The notes below the pieces were generated by a model. That model searched no databases, had not been told where the DNA came from, and saw only the letters and a list, made by a program, of their open reading frames with translations. Shown one piece after another: positions 46,925-58,400 of a stretch of DNA of 64,000 bases. Source of the stretch: Castanea sativa. Lineage: Eukaryota > Streptophyta > Magnoliopsida > Fagales > Fagaceae. Position 1 is the stretch's first letter, and the number at the start of each line of letters is the position of its first letter. The stretch spans positions 42,925,464-42,989,463 of the forward strand of contig NC_134015.1 of the NCBI RefSeq assembly GCF_040712315.1. The letters run 5' to 3'. The position numbers and the translations under genes are program-made.

Positions 46925-48000
46925 TAAAGGGTGTGCAGTCAATTGATAGAAAAAGTGAATTCTCCAATAGTTGCTAAAGGGTATGCATGGAAGGTAGAAC
47001 ATACCTCCTCAAATTCCTTAAAGTGTAGGTAAGGATTTTCAGAATCTAAGCCATGAAATTTAGGAAGTAATGAAATCATGCTGGGCTTAAAATTAAAATT
47101 ATTTACATTAGTTGGAAAAATGATGCATGATAGTGCACTACTCCTAGTAGGTTGCAAATAATCCCTGAGAGTTCTAATGGGTTGGTGAGCATAAGAGTTA
47201 TCATTATTTAAATTATTGTCATCACCATGATTACTCTCTAAGCCCACCATGATATCAAGTGTGTGAGAATGTGTGAAAGAATCAGATAAATTGCTAAACA
47301 AATTATTATACTCAATTCTAACCAAGCGATTATCACTATCACAACACCAAACATGCATGCAATAGTAAAGCAAGAAAGAAAAAGAAAAGAAAAGAAAACA
47401 AATACCTTTAACAATAAAAAGAAGTCAAAATAAAAGAAAAACTCTAAGAGAAAACTAAACTACTTAAAATAGTTGGAGAGATATTACCAAATATGTGAAA
47501 AAATTTAATGCCAAAAACCTCTCCAAACAAAGTGGAACGCTTCTCTAATCGCCTAATTTCCGGCAACGGCGCCAAAAACTTGCTGCAACTTAAATAATGC
47601 TCCTAAGTGCAGGATTATCGCGAAGTAATAATTTGGTAAGTCCGAGGTCGAATACACAGGGAAAAGGGAATTGATTAGCAAACCACAAGAGAATAAAACT
47701 AAAATAGTAAAGTTTAATTGAAGAGATTTTTGATGGTTTAGTAAAATTAATTTAAATTGAGAGAAAATAACAATATATTAAGGCACTAAGGTTTAGAGAT
47801 CCACACACAATACATCTATTGGTAGTCTTAACAATATTTATTTTATAACTCAACTAAAATTCATATGAAGAATGATCTTAGTCAGATGATTTAACAATAA
47901 AACTCAATAATTAATTGTCTAAGGTAGTTTCAAGAAATTGATTGATTTTGGGCAAAACTTGGAGGATGCATACTTGGATGCTGATATTACTTGGATGTTG
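46925..48000 (-). mobile_element. Ty3/Gypsy element fragment (gag, primer site, leader)
   Basis: On the minus strand, reading from high to low coordinates: leader or LTR-end sequence (about 48000-47580), a primer-site-like TGGCGCCGTTGCCGG (47574-47560) as in Athila-type Gypsy elements, then gag. The element is cut off shortly after the gag start. Both outer ends are undefined. Confidence 0.65.
46939..47373 (-). pseudogene. Gypsy gag N-terminal fragment
   Basis: The translation includes TLRDYLQPTRSS, then FKPSMISLLPKFHGLDSENP and HFKEFEEVCSTF. These are strongly characteristic of gag in plant Gypsy elements. Only the N-terminal part is present; after this the frame ends in unrelated sequence. 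The true start is probably the Met of MVGLESNHG near 47253. Confidence 0.78.
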
Positions 48001-48040
48001 ATATTAAAGGGTATGCATCCTCCAAGTTTTCTCAAATTGT

Positions 48041-48345
48041 GTGATGTCATCCGACCTTACTGGTAGTATTGCATGGGCACCAAATGATGTATATGCTCAA
48101 GTGTTTGGTAATGAGCGCAATGGTCGTGTTCGGGGTGTGGGATTTAGCCCAACCCCAAGTGTGCATCCTGCCAAGAACACTCCTGCAATTGCTCAAGTAA
48201 GGAGCCAAGAAAGGGATGCTGAAATGACTCAATTGAATAATCAAGTGGCTTTTTTGATGGAGAAAGTGAATCGTTATGAAAACTAGGAGGAGCGAGTGAC
48301 CCAATTGATGCAACTAGTGCAAAATCAGCAAAATCATTCTTCAAA
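48041..48345 (+). pseudogene. CACTA transposase C-terminal fragment
   Basis: The frame reads GSIAWAPNDVYAQVFGNERN followed by GRVRGVGFSPTPS, and then a coiled-coil-like part with MTQLNNQVAFLMEKVNRYEN. The GRVRG-GFxPTPS motif is typical of the C-terminal domain of plant En/Spm transposases (Ptta family). A stop lies at 48284-48286, and the same frame continues with EERVTQLMQLVQNQQNH. Only the C-terminal part is here, so the element is inactive. Confidence 0.75.
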
Positions 48346-48884
48346 AGTTAGTCGAGTATAAAATTTTAATGTTTTAAGAATGTATTTGGTGTTTAAATTT
48401 TTTAAGTATAGCAACTATTATTTTGTTACTTGAAATGATTTCTTTATGAACTAATTAGATACTCTTAATTTGAATTCAGGGTGGTTTCGGTTTAGATCAT
48501 CAATTTCCAACTCCTTATAGATCACAGGCTTCATCCCATCAAGAAACTAGCATATAGCAGTACATATAGTGTTTTAAGGACTTCATGGGCTATTACATAG
48601 TTGTTTGAACAACCACATTTATTTTGGAAATATTGTAGTTTGTTTAATATTGTCAAAGTTTAGGTGGCTTTTTTTGTGTAGGTAGACAAGTGTTTTGTTC
48701 AATTCAAGATGATACATGTGTTGAATCTATGGTTAATGCATTAGTATGTTAGTTTGGACATTTGATATTGTGGAATATTGATCATAGGTATATTTGATCT
48801 ATTACAAACTTATGTTAGTTATTGTTGAATTTTAAGCAGGTTTATATAGCATTTATAATATTTTAAAAGAAGAATAATGAGCAA
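48346..48884 (+). other. CACTA 3' untranslated region, no gene
   Basis: AT-rich sequence between the transposase remnant and the subterminal repeats. A small exon-like piece at about 48480-48555 (GLDHQFPTPYRSQASSHQET) could be the last transposase exon. Confidence 0.4.
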
Positions 48885-49241
48885 GTTTTGCGACGTTTTA
48901 AAAACGTCACTAAAAAGCAAGAGGACAATTGCTTTTGCGATGATTTTGAAAATGTCGCTATTGGTGTGATTATTTGCGGTATTTTAAAAAGGTCGCTAAA
49001 TGTATTTTCCTACTTTTTATACAAAAATGTTATATTATTTAGTGACGTTTTAGAAAACGTCACTAGAAGTTTTTGAACGCCACTAAAGAGTCATTTTTAG
49101 TGATGTTTTTCAAAACGTTGCAGTAGACCTATAGCGAGCAAAAGAAAATGTTGCTGTAGACCATTTGTGTCTATCGTGACATTTTTTTGGGTTTTTAGTG
49201 ACGTTTTACAAACGTCATCTAAACCCAGATTTCTTGTAGTG
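48885..49241. repeat. Subterminal palindromic repeats of the second CACTA element
   Basis: About eight copies of a GCGACGTTTT / AAAACGTCGC-like motif, often as adjacent inverted pairs (for example 48890-48912 and 49041-49064), running to the terminal TTGTAGTG. Confidence 0.8.
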
Positions 49242-49835
49242 GTTGTACAAAAGGTTCCCAAAAAAAAAAATGCTGAATGGTAAATATAGGATAAACTATC
49301 AGGGAAGGTGCACAATTACATTAGAGATTCAGCTTTTGTAAGCAATTATGTTGAATCTATATATAATTCATCAATTATTTTAATTGAAAATCTCAAAATT
49401 TGTAAGCAATATATAGGTACATTTTTTTTATTCTCTTTGAGTAAGAGTTTTTACAAATTATGGGCTCTACCAAGCTTTTACTCTATTGCAACAACCCATT
49501 TCACATTACTTGATGCGTTAGCTGATTTGGTACATTAAGGTATTAGATGCAAGTTTCTCCTACGCATTCTAAAAGTATGTTAGTGCAATCCTCCCATGAA
49601 GTCCAGAAAGCTTCAAATCCAAAATACAAACTTAATTATTTAACACCTACAGACAAATGAAGTTGAAAAAGAACACAAAAACAAAAACAAAAACAAAGAG
49701 ATGTTATTCCACTCCAAGGTCTACTTGTTTTGTTGCTACGAGCCATCTTGAGTCATGTAAAAGATTGAAAGACATAATCTACACACAAAAAATTTTCCAA
49801 TTGGAAGTGATCATATTCCCCAGAACTATTACTAT
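49242..49835. other. Downstream flank of BAHD copy 2, no gene
   Basis: AT-rich. 49436-49680 matches the orphan flank at 32130-32396. It contains an AAACAAAAAC repeat at about 49674-49697. Confidence 0.55.
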
Positions 49836-50687
49836 CTAAAACACATAATTTTTCTTCAATGAAACATGGGGCAGCACCTCCTTGTCCATTTCAAATTTAG
49901 CCATGTCTTCCTCTTTCAAGGTTATCGATGCTTCTATTCCATCTACCGATTTGGCGTCAAAGAAAACAACAATATTGTGATTCAAAAATTTAGTCGAACC
50001 TCCCCAAACAGGCTTCCCCCTCCCATAATCCGCTTCATATATAGGAAACCTGCACAAGCTGCTGAAGACCAACGTAACTACCTCTTTTGTGTTTGAATTT
50101 TCAGATTTCTCTATGCTAGAGTTTGGGTTCGCGTCACTGCCCCGGGGTTTTTTGACATAATCCATTTTAGCTTTCTTTATTGCATCCTTCATCGGGAGAA
50201 CAATGTCGTGAAACCCATTTCAATGATGTTGGAGACTACAAAGGCTGTGGCCTGGCTTATATTTCCAAAACAATTTTTGGGAAGCGATGGATCCAACCTC
50301 TTACGCAGGTCTACTGCTGTCGAGAATGTGTAGCCCTTGTCAGGGTCTGCGTCAGGTTGAGTGACAGCATTGAAACGACTGTATAATAAAGTCAATAAGG
50401 CCTCCACGCGTGTGGGATGAGGGTAATCGATATTTTTGTTACTGCTACTGTATTTGGCTCTAATAACCGCTATAGCAGTCGCATCAAAGACAATTCTCGT
50501 TAGCACAATGTTGTTATTGATTGTCCTCCTACTATTTGGATTGAAGTTGGATAAAATTGCCAGTGGTAGGAGCATACTGGCATGGAGTCGAGGAGTCACT
50601 ATGTTGCTTCCACCACAAGCAATAGCAGCTCAATAGTTGAGGAACAAGAAAAATGATGAAGCATTAGCTACCTTGTGAGATACTTCT

Positions 50688-50869
50688 TGTTAACGTACAC
50701 TCATATGTGGGCTTGGCCCATTTAGATTACTTACTTGTACTGCACACTGTATTACTTGTACTGCACTCATATTTACTTGTACAGCACTCATATGCCTCCT
50801 ATATAAAGGCACTCATGTATATTATTTCATTTGAGAAATAGAATACTATTCAATTCAGTATTTCTAACA
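50688..50869 (+). repeat. Copia-2 5' LTR
   Basis: 182 bp, TGTTAACGTACACTC to TATTTCTAACA, with a TATATAAAGGC promoter-like site near 50801. It has one copy of the 21-bp unit TACTGCACACTGTATTACTTG. Confidence 0.94.
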
Positions 50870-50882
50870 TGGTATCAGAGCC
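50870..50882 (+). promoter_or_regulatory. Copia-2 primer binding site
   Basis: TGGTATCAGAGCC directly after the 5' LTR, complementary to initiator methionine tRNA. Confidence 0.93.
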
Positions 50883-51496
50883 ACTACTCTGACCTTTTCT
50901 TAGCAGTCTTGTCTTTATTGGTGTAACTCCGTTCTCAATATTGCTTCCGTTGTCACGACAACTGCCGCAGCCTTTCGCCGTTGAACCTTCGAGTCTTCCA
51001 GACATCGTCCTCAGGTTCGGACTGCGGCGGCCACTCGCCGTTGAGGAGTCCGAACACTGCAAAGACCACTGCCTTTTTCGGCACCGCCGTGAATATTGCT
51101 CCGAAAAATTTTCCGAAGGTACCACGAAGATCCTCTTGCTCCGATCTATCTTTTCGTGAAAACCTCACAGTCATCGGAGTCTCCATGCGCCCTCACGCGC
51201 CGCCAGAAGTTTCTGCACTTCAGTTCACGCGCCCATGCGTCTCCACGTGCCGAACCGAGCTGCCACGCGCCACCACACGCTGTTCACGCGCCTCCACGCG
51301 CCATACTGATCCTGCTGACGTCAGCCTACCACGTCAGCAAGCCACGTCAGCCTGCCACGTCAGCTACTGTTGACTTTGACCGTTGACTTTGACCGTTGAC
51401 TTTCTAGAGTTGACTTTTTGCAGTCCAGGTTCTCCTTACTCAGTTTTTCGCGTAGATTTCATTTTTGCAGTCTGTTTTTGCATATTGTGTCTCTAA
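50883..51496 (+). other. Copia-2 untranslated leader, GC-rich
   Basis: About 610 bp between primer site and gag. It is much more GC- and CpG-rich than its surroundings (about 50940-51365), with repeated CCACGCGCC, CCACGTCAGC and GTTGACTTTGACC words. Open frames on both strands here are by-products of composition. Confidence 0.6.
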
Positions 51497-52390
51497 ATGG
51501 ATAAAAATGATGCTTTTCTTCCTTGCCCCATCAATACTGTATTGGAGGGGACTAGGAATTACTTATCTTGGTCTCAAGCTATGCGCAGTTTCCTTAAGGG
51601 TCGCATGCTCTGGCATTATTGCACTGGTGCAATCACTATTCCTGTGAAGGGGGCAAGTGAAGAAGATGCTGCTTTTCTCAATCGCATGATTGAATGGGAT
51701 AGTCACAATCACATGATCCTCACATGGATTCGAAATACTTCCATTCCCTCCATCTCCAATTTGCTGGGCAGCTTTGATGATGAAAAATTAGCATGGGATA
51801 TGTTGGCCAAAAGATACTCTACCACACACGGATCCATGAAATATCAGTTAGTGGTTGAATTGCATCAACTCAGGCAAGAACCGGGGCAGTCCATCAATGA
51901 CTACTATGATAAGCTTCGCTTCATTTGGGACCAAATTGACCTTTCTGATCCAACTTGGGTATGCTCAAAAGATGCCCAACAATATGCTGCTATTAGAGAT
52001 GAATTTCGTCTCTATGAGTTCCTGATGTCACTCCACAAGGACTATGAGCCCATTCGAGGTCAGCTTCTGAATCGTTGTCCTCCTCCATCTCTTGATACTG
52101 CTGTGAATGAGTTAGTTAGAGAAGAAGCTCACCTTGCAACTCTTCGAGCCCAGGATAAGTTTAATGTTCTGGCCCTTACTCCTTCCATAGAGCAACCTCA
52201 GCACTCAGGCGATTCTTCTGGCTCCAGCAATCGTCGCAGACAGACCAATAAAAAGTTCCGCAACTATTGCAAGCGCCCTGGCCACACTATTGAGACTTGT
52301 TACCGTCGCAACAAATCTACTGCTGCAGTTGCTAACATTGAGTCTACTCCGCCAATGCCTCCCATTTTAGGCCGTCCCCGGTCTTGGATC
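51497..52390 (+). pseudogene. Copia-2 gag
   Basis: Open from the ATG at 51497 for about 300 codons. The N-terminal part (VLEGTRNYLSWSQAMRSFL) and the middle (SINDYYDKLRFIWDQID) are typical of Copia gag with a UBN2-type domain. The zinc knuckle near 52258 reads FRNYCKRPGHTIETC: the first Cys of the CCHC pattern is Arg. After about 52390 the frame leaves the expected protease sequence. The protein part is nearly intact but the knuckle and the downstream frame are damaged. Confidence 0.85.
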
Positions 52391-55300
52391 CACTATCAAC
52401 CTCTCACCCACTTATCTACTGGACATCATAGCTCAAGCTGTTCGTATGGGCCGGTAATGCATCTCTTTCCATTTCTCTCGGTTTTACCGGTAAGTCTCAA
52501 ACTTGACTTTTTGATTCTGTTGCAATCACATGACACCTCATTCGTACTTATTCTCCAACCTTAACCCTGCTCCACATCCCCTCAATATTCACATAGCTGA
52601 TGGTTCCACCATGCATGGGAATAGTCTTGGTTTTGTTTCAACCTCCAACCTCTCTGTTCCTGAGGTCTACCATGTTCCTGACCTATCATATAATTTGTGT
52701 TCGTGGGACAATTGGTGACCCTAGGTTATCACCTTATTTTTGACTATGCAGGTGTATTGTAGGGATCCGAGGACGGGGCAAGAGCTTGGGACCGGCCACA
52801 GAGTTGGGCGTATGTTTCCGGTGGATAATCTTCATCTTCCACTGTTGCTTCGGTGTCTTTTAGCGTCTGTTGCTCCATACCTTCTCTCTCACTTTGGCAC
52901 TCTCGTCTTGGTCATGCACCCCCTTCTCGGGTACAACAGTTAGCTTCTAAGGGTCTGTTAGGTTCTGTGTCCAAAGACAATTTTGATTGTACTTCATGCC
53001 AGTTAGGAAAACAGCCAGCTTTACCTTTTAATAATAGTGATTCTATTTCTAATAGCATATTTGAGTTAATTCATTCTGATGTTTGGGGACCTTCTCCTAT
53101 TGCTAGTATTGGTGGATCTCGATATTTTGTTGTTTTCATTGATGATTATTCTCGTTACAGTTGGATATTTCCAATGAAATCTCGTTCTGAAATTTTGCCA
53201 ATATACAGTAACTTTGCAAAAATGGTTGAAACCCAATTCTCCAAAAGAATTAAAATATTTCGTTCTGATAATGCTCTTGAATACACTCAATATGCTTTTC
53301 AAGCTCTGTTACAATCCTATGGCACTGTACATCATCTAACTTGTCCAGGTACCTCTTAGCAAAATGGTCGAGCTGAACGTAAACTTCGTCATATTCTTGA
53401 CACTGTTCGTACTCTTCTTCTTTCTGCCAAGGTTCCTCCTCCATTCTGGGGTGAAGCTGCTCTTCATGCTGTTCACACCATTAACCGCATTCCAAGCACT
53501 GTCATCCATAATCAAACTCTGTATGAGTGCCTCTTTGGGTCACCCCCTGACTATCATCACCTTCGCTCTTTTGGATCTGCTTGTTTCTCTCTTTTTCAGT
53601 CTCATGAGCACAACAAACTTGAGCCTCGATCTAGACTTTGCTGTTTCCTTGGTTATGGCGAAACACAAAAAGGGTATCGCTGTTATGATCCTGTCTCTCA
53701 TCGCCTTCGTGTTTTTCGTAATGTTGTCTTCTGGGAACACCGCTTGTTTGTTGAACTCTCTCATTTTCGTTCTTCTCTCACTACCTCATCTGTACTTGAA
53801 GTTTTTCCAGAGGAGTCTCATGTTCCTTCTCCAACTCCAATTGATCCTCCTTTAGAATTTTCTATACAAACACCCGATCCTTTTAATGTCTCTTCTGGCC
53901 AGGTCGAAGATGAGCAGATTGATGACGAGCTATCCCAACTCGAGCTTGGGTCCCTCGCTCCTGCTCCGCCTGAAGATCCTCCACAAGACATTCCACCTCA
54001 TCACTCAACCCAGGTAAGATCCATTCCTACACATTTACTTGATTACCATTGTTACACTGCACTTGCTACACTCCACGAGCCTCAAACCTATCGTGAGGCC
54101 TCCACTGACCCTTTATGGCAGGTTACAATGAAAGAGGAAATTGATGCATTAACCAAAAACCATACTTGGGACTTAGTTCCTCTCCCTCCTGGACAGTCTG
54201 TGGTTGGTTGTAAGTGGATCTACAAGATTAAGACTCGCTCAGATGGGTCCATTGAGCGCTATAAGGCTCGCCTTGTTGCAAAAGGTTTTACACAGGAGTA
54301 TGGGATTGATTATGAAGAGACCTTTGCACCAGTTGCCCGCATCTCATCTGTTCGTGCCCTCCTGGCTGTTGCTGCTGCAAGAAAATGGGATCTTTTTCAG
54401 ATGGATGTTAAAAATGCATTCCTTAATGGGGACTTGAGTGAAGAAGTTTACATGCAACCTCCTCCAGGTCTCTCCATTGACTCCAACAAGGTTTTCCGCC
54501 TTCGCTGAGCATTGTATGGTCTTAAACAAGCTCCTCGAGCCTGGTTTGCAAAATTTAGCTCTACTATTTCTCGTTTGGGTTACACTGCCAGTCCTTATGA
54601 TGCTGCTTTATTTCTTCGTCGTACTGATAAAGGCACCATTCTACTTCTCCTCTATGTGGATGATATGATCATAACTGGTGATAACCTTAGTGGCATACAA
54701 GAACTCAAGGATTTCCTTAGTCAGCAGTTTGAGATGAAAGATCTTGGATATCTTAGCTACTTCTTGGGGCTTGAAATCACTCGTTCCTCAGATGGTCTTT
54801 ATATTACTCAAGCCAAGTATGCTTCTGATCTTTTGTCTCGTGCTGGACTTAGTGACAGCAAACCTATTGACACTCCAGTTGAGCTTAATGCGCATCTGAC
54901 TCCCTCGGGGGGGAAACCATTGTCTAATCCTTCTCTTTACAGACAATTAGTTGGCAACCTAGTTTATCTCACAGTTACTCGTCCGGAAATTTCTTATCTT
55001 GTTCATCGTCGCCGCATTTGTCTGCTCCACGGTCGACTCACTATGCTGCGCTTCGTTCGCGCATTCTTCGTTACCTCGAAGGGCACTCTCTTCCATGGCC
55101 TTTTCTACTCAGCTCAATCTCCTCTTGTACTTCGTGCATTCTCTGATGCTGATTGGGCAGGAGATCCCACTGATCGTAGGTCTACCACTGGCTATTGTTT
55201 TCTACTTGGCTCTTCCTTAATTTCTTGGCGAAGTAAGAAACAAACCTTTGTGGCCCGCTCCGATCTTGAAGCGAATATCGTGCTCTTGCTGATACTACAT

Positions 55301-55602
55301 CTGAGCTTCTTTGGTTACGATGGTTTCTTACAGACTTAGGTGTGTCTACATCCTCTGCTACACCTCTTTATTGTGATAATCAGAGTGCCATTCACATTGC
55401 TCATAATGATGTCTTCCATGAACGGACTAAACATATTGAGATTGATTGTCATTTTCTCCGTTATCATCTTGTTCATGGTGCTCTCAAGCTCTTCTCTGTC
55501 TCCTCCAAAGATCAACTTGCAGACATCTTCACCAAGTCCCATCCTAAGGGACGCCTTCGTGATTTGGTTGACAACCTCAAGTTGGTCTCACATCCACCTT
55601 GA
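52391..55602 (+). pseudogene. Copia-2 pol remnant (protease, integrase, RT, RNase H)
   Basis: The protease region (52391-52850) is frameshifted; HIADGSTMHGNSLGF is readable near 52588. Integrase motifs are HSRLGHA (about 52895), HSDVWGP (about 53073), FIDDYSR (about 53136) and QNGRAERK after a TAG at 53357-53359. RT motifs are [13 protein letters not shown] (about 54394), a TGA at 54506-54508 inside the expected LRRALYGL, and the catalytic YVDDMIITG (about 54653). RNase H motifs are DADWAGDPTDRRSTTGY (about 55147) and ADIFTKSHPKGR (about 55517). Small compensating shifts lie near 55005-55085, and another shift near 55275. The gag frame is kept through most of integrase and RT. Confidence 0.93.
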
Positions 55603-55615
55603 GTTTGAGGGGGGC
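55603..55615 (+). promoter_or_regulatory. Copia-2 polypurine tract
   Basis: GAGTTTGAGGGGGG-like purine stretch directly before the 3' LTR start at 55616 and overlapping the end of the RNase H frame. Confidence 0.85.
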
Positions 55616-55839
55616 TGTTAACGTACACTCATATGTGGGCTTGACCCATTTGGATCACTTACTTGTACTGCACACTGTACTACTTGTACTACACACTGTA
55701 CTACTTGTACTGCACACTGTACTACTTGTACTGCACTCATATTTACTTGTACAGCACTCATATGCCTCCTATATAAAGGCACTCATGTATATTATTTCAT
55801 TTGAGAAATACAATACTATTCAATTCAGTATTTCTAACA
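55616..55839 (+). repeat. Copia-2 3' LTR with expanded 21-bp repeat
   Basis: 224 bp, the partner of 50688-50869. The 42-bp length difference is two additional 21-bp units of TACTGCACACTGTACTACTTG type. Outside these the copies differ at few sites. Confidence 0.94.
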
Positions 55840-55885
55840 CTTCTAGGACAATCACTATCCCACCACAGTTGAAGGATGTAACTTG

Positions 55886-56740
55886 TGTAAAGCCACAGTA
55901 GGCTTAGTGTGGACAGAGTAGTTAAGTGCAGCAATTGAGTCACATGACTATAGCTTAGTGAGTGTTAGTTTTGGTATGACACGTGTCTGGTACTAGTTGA
56001 ATGCTATAAGGAATCTTTTGAATTCTGGTACTAGTTCTTAAAGAGTTGAATACTCTTTTGAATTCTAAAGAAAGATCCATCAAGAAGCGTTCTGCTTACA
56101 AGGAATCTATATCCCTAGCCATGTCTATGAATCATTTTAATGGTGGTTCCAATAATTTCAATAATCGTGGCAGAGGTAAGAACAATGGTAACAGAGGTCG
56201 TGGTAATGGTAGAGGTAATGGTCATGCTCAGTTTCATGGGAATTCTTCCTCTGGTGGTGGTGGTCAAGTCTATGGATCTTTTGGCAATAGTCAAGGTTCA
56301 TTTTTTGGATCTCCTGGTAGTTCTTCTTCATCACAGTTTCAGCCTAAGCCTGGTCCTCAACCATCACAGAATCAGCGACCTACTTGTCAAATCTGTGGCA
56401 AGAATGGTCATACTGCCCTTGATTGTTATCATAGAATGAATTTTGCATATCAAGGGAGACATGCTCCAGAGTAGTTAAGTGCAGCAATTGAGTCACATGA
56501 CTATAGCTTAGTGAGTGTTAGTTTTGGTATGACACGTGTCTGGTACTAGTTGAATGCTAAAGATTCAATTACTCCAGGAGTGTTTCCCACTGTGTTAGTT
56601 AGGGATTAGTTAGAGTTTGTTAGGGAAATTCTCTTGTATAAATATCTCATTATCTGTAACTTTATATCATTGAGTTGAATAATATTTTTTCAGATACATT
56701 GACTCTAGACTTTTTCTCTCTAGCATAGCTTAGTTTCTCA
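55886..56740 (+). mobile_element. Small gag-only LTR element in BAHD copy 2
   Basis: An 855-bp element starting TGTAAAGCC and ending TTTCTCA, flanked by a perfect five-base duplication ACTTG (55881-55885 and 56741-56745). A direct repeat of about 90 bp starting CAGAGTAGTTAAGTG (55914-56005 and 56468-56560) marks the shared part of the two LTRs. The right copy continues with a TATAAATATC promoter-like site near 56638. The 5' LTR lacks its 3' part and the 3' LTR lacks its first 28 bp, so the element has internal deletions. No pol sequence is present. Confidence 0.8.
56046..56474 (+). pseudogene. gag C-terminal fragment of the small LTR element
   Basis: Open for 142 codons. It has a Gly/Asn/Arg-rich region (NNRGRGKNNGNRGRGNGRGN), a Ser/Gly/Pro-rich region, and a CCHC zinc knuckle CQICGKNGHTALDC. 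This is the nucleocapsid part of a Copia gag. The N-terminal capsid part is missing, and the frame ends at a stop just inside the right direct repeat. It may still make a small RNA-binding peptide if transcribed, but nothing shows that it does. Confidence 0.75.
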
Positions 56741-57148
56741 ACTTGTACAGCTCCTATTAAATCATTGACATTGTGCAGTTGATATGGGAGGAATTTGTTG
56801 TGCTCAGAAGAGTTTGGATTCTCAAGAAACTCAGAAAGTTCAAATTTGGCCACGGCTTCTACATAGGGTACGCCCACGCCATTGCATTTGATATAGAGAC
56901 TATGTTTCACACACCCTGCAAGCAGGTAGAATTGTGTTAAGGCCTTGGATAAGGATTTCTTAATCCGTTTATGTTGTTCTAGATTGTTGAATTTAGCATT
57001 GAGGTCTTTTGGGTAGTATAGAACCCAAGGCATGAATAAATGAGGTGCAGATTGATCAAGAAAGAAGAGCTTGTAATGGCGGAGGTGGTCAGGTGTAGGA
57101 GATAAAAGTTTGATGGTCTCCTTGGACATTACTTACTTCAATTATCAT

Positions 57149-58215
<1,067 letters not shown>

Positions 58216-58221
58216 GAGCTA

Positions 58222-58400
58222 ATGATAAATGCTATGTCTACAAACTTTTTATAACAAATTCTAAGTGACATGTTGCTATTAGTTGTTACAAGTGTGTAAA
58301 AAAGTATAATTTAAGCTGTAAATTCAAGTTATAACCAATAACAACTTATCATTTATGATTTGTTGTGAAAATATTATAAATATAACACTTCTCATGATAA
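58222..58400. mobile_element. MITE-like imperfect inverted repeat
   Basis: The left arm (GATAAATGCTATGTCTACAA to GCTATTAGTTG) is an imperfect reverse complement of the right arm (CAATAACAACTTATCATTTA to TATAACACTTCTC). Arms are about 60 bp. Sequences of this kind are common, high-copy, foldback elements in tree genomes. The target-site duplication is not clear. Confidence 0.5.

Larger units (their letters stand above)
48001..49241 (+). mobile_element. 3' end of a second CACTA (En/Spm-type) transposon
   Basis: A transposase C-terminal remnant is followed by subterminal repeats and a terminus. The terminus, on the other strand, reads CACTACAAGAAATCTGGG and lies at 49241. Subterminal repeats such as GCGACGTTTTAAAAACGTC and AGTGACGTTTTAGAAAACGTC are concentrated at 48885-49215. 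No matching left terminus is visible in the window; the left side abuts the Gypsy fragment. The TIR differs from that of the 23-kb element after CACTACAA, so it is another family. Confidence 0.75.
50688..55839 (+). mobile_element. Copia-2: full-length decayed Copia LTR retrotransposon
   Basis: A 5.15-kb element with short LTRs (50688-50869 and 55616-55839) and a perfect five-base duplication CTTCT (50683-50687 and 55840-55844). It has gag, protease, integrase, RT and RNase H remnants in Copia order. It lies in BAHD copy 2, antisense to it. It has a few stops and small frameshifts only, so it is younger than Copia-1. Confidence 0.95.
49836..57148 (-). pseudogene. BAHD acyltransferase copy 2, split by two LTR elements
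   Basis: A paralogue of the gene at 19045-20339. Its coding pieces are 57148-56746, then about 55885-55845, then 50687-49836. They are separated by a small LTR element (55886-56740) and Copia-2 (50688-55839). Together they give about the same length as copy 1. It carries several lesions. The N-terminus is out of frame by a 2-base loss near 57135. The catalytic motif is HKVAN, with Asn for the essential Asp, near 50665. A TGA replaces the Trp of the NSWAA region near 50635. A frameshift lies near 50210. DFGWGKP is changed to DYGRGKP (about 50020). The promoter segment with the TATA-like site of copy 1 is missing. It is a dead gene. Confidence 0.92.

Noticed and set aside
50850..51386. Overlapping open frames on both strands in a GC-rich stretch
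   Set aside because: This is the untranslated leader of Copia-2; the open frames follow from high GC content, and none has a known domain.
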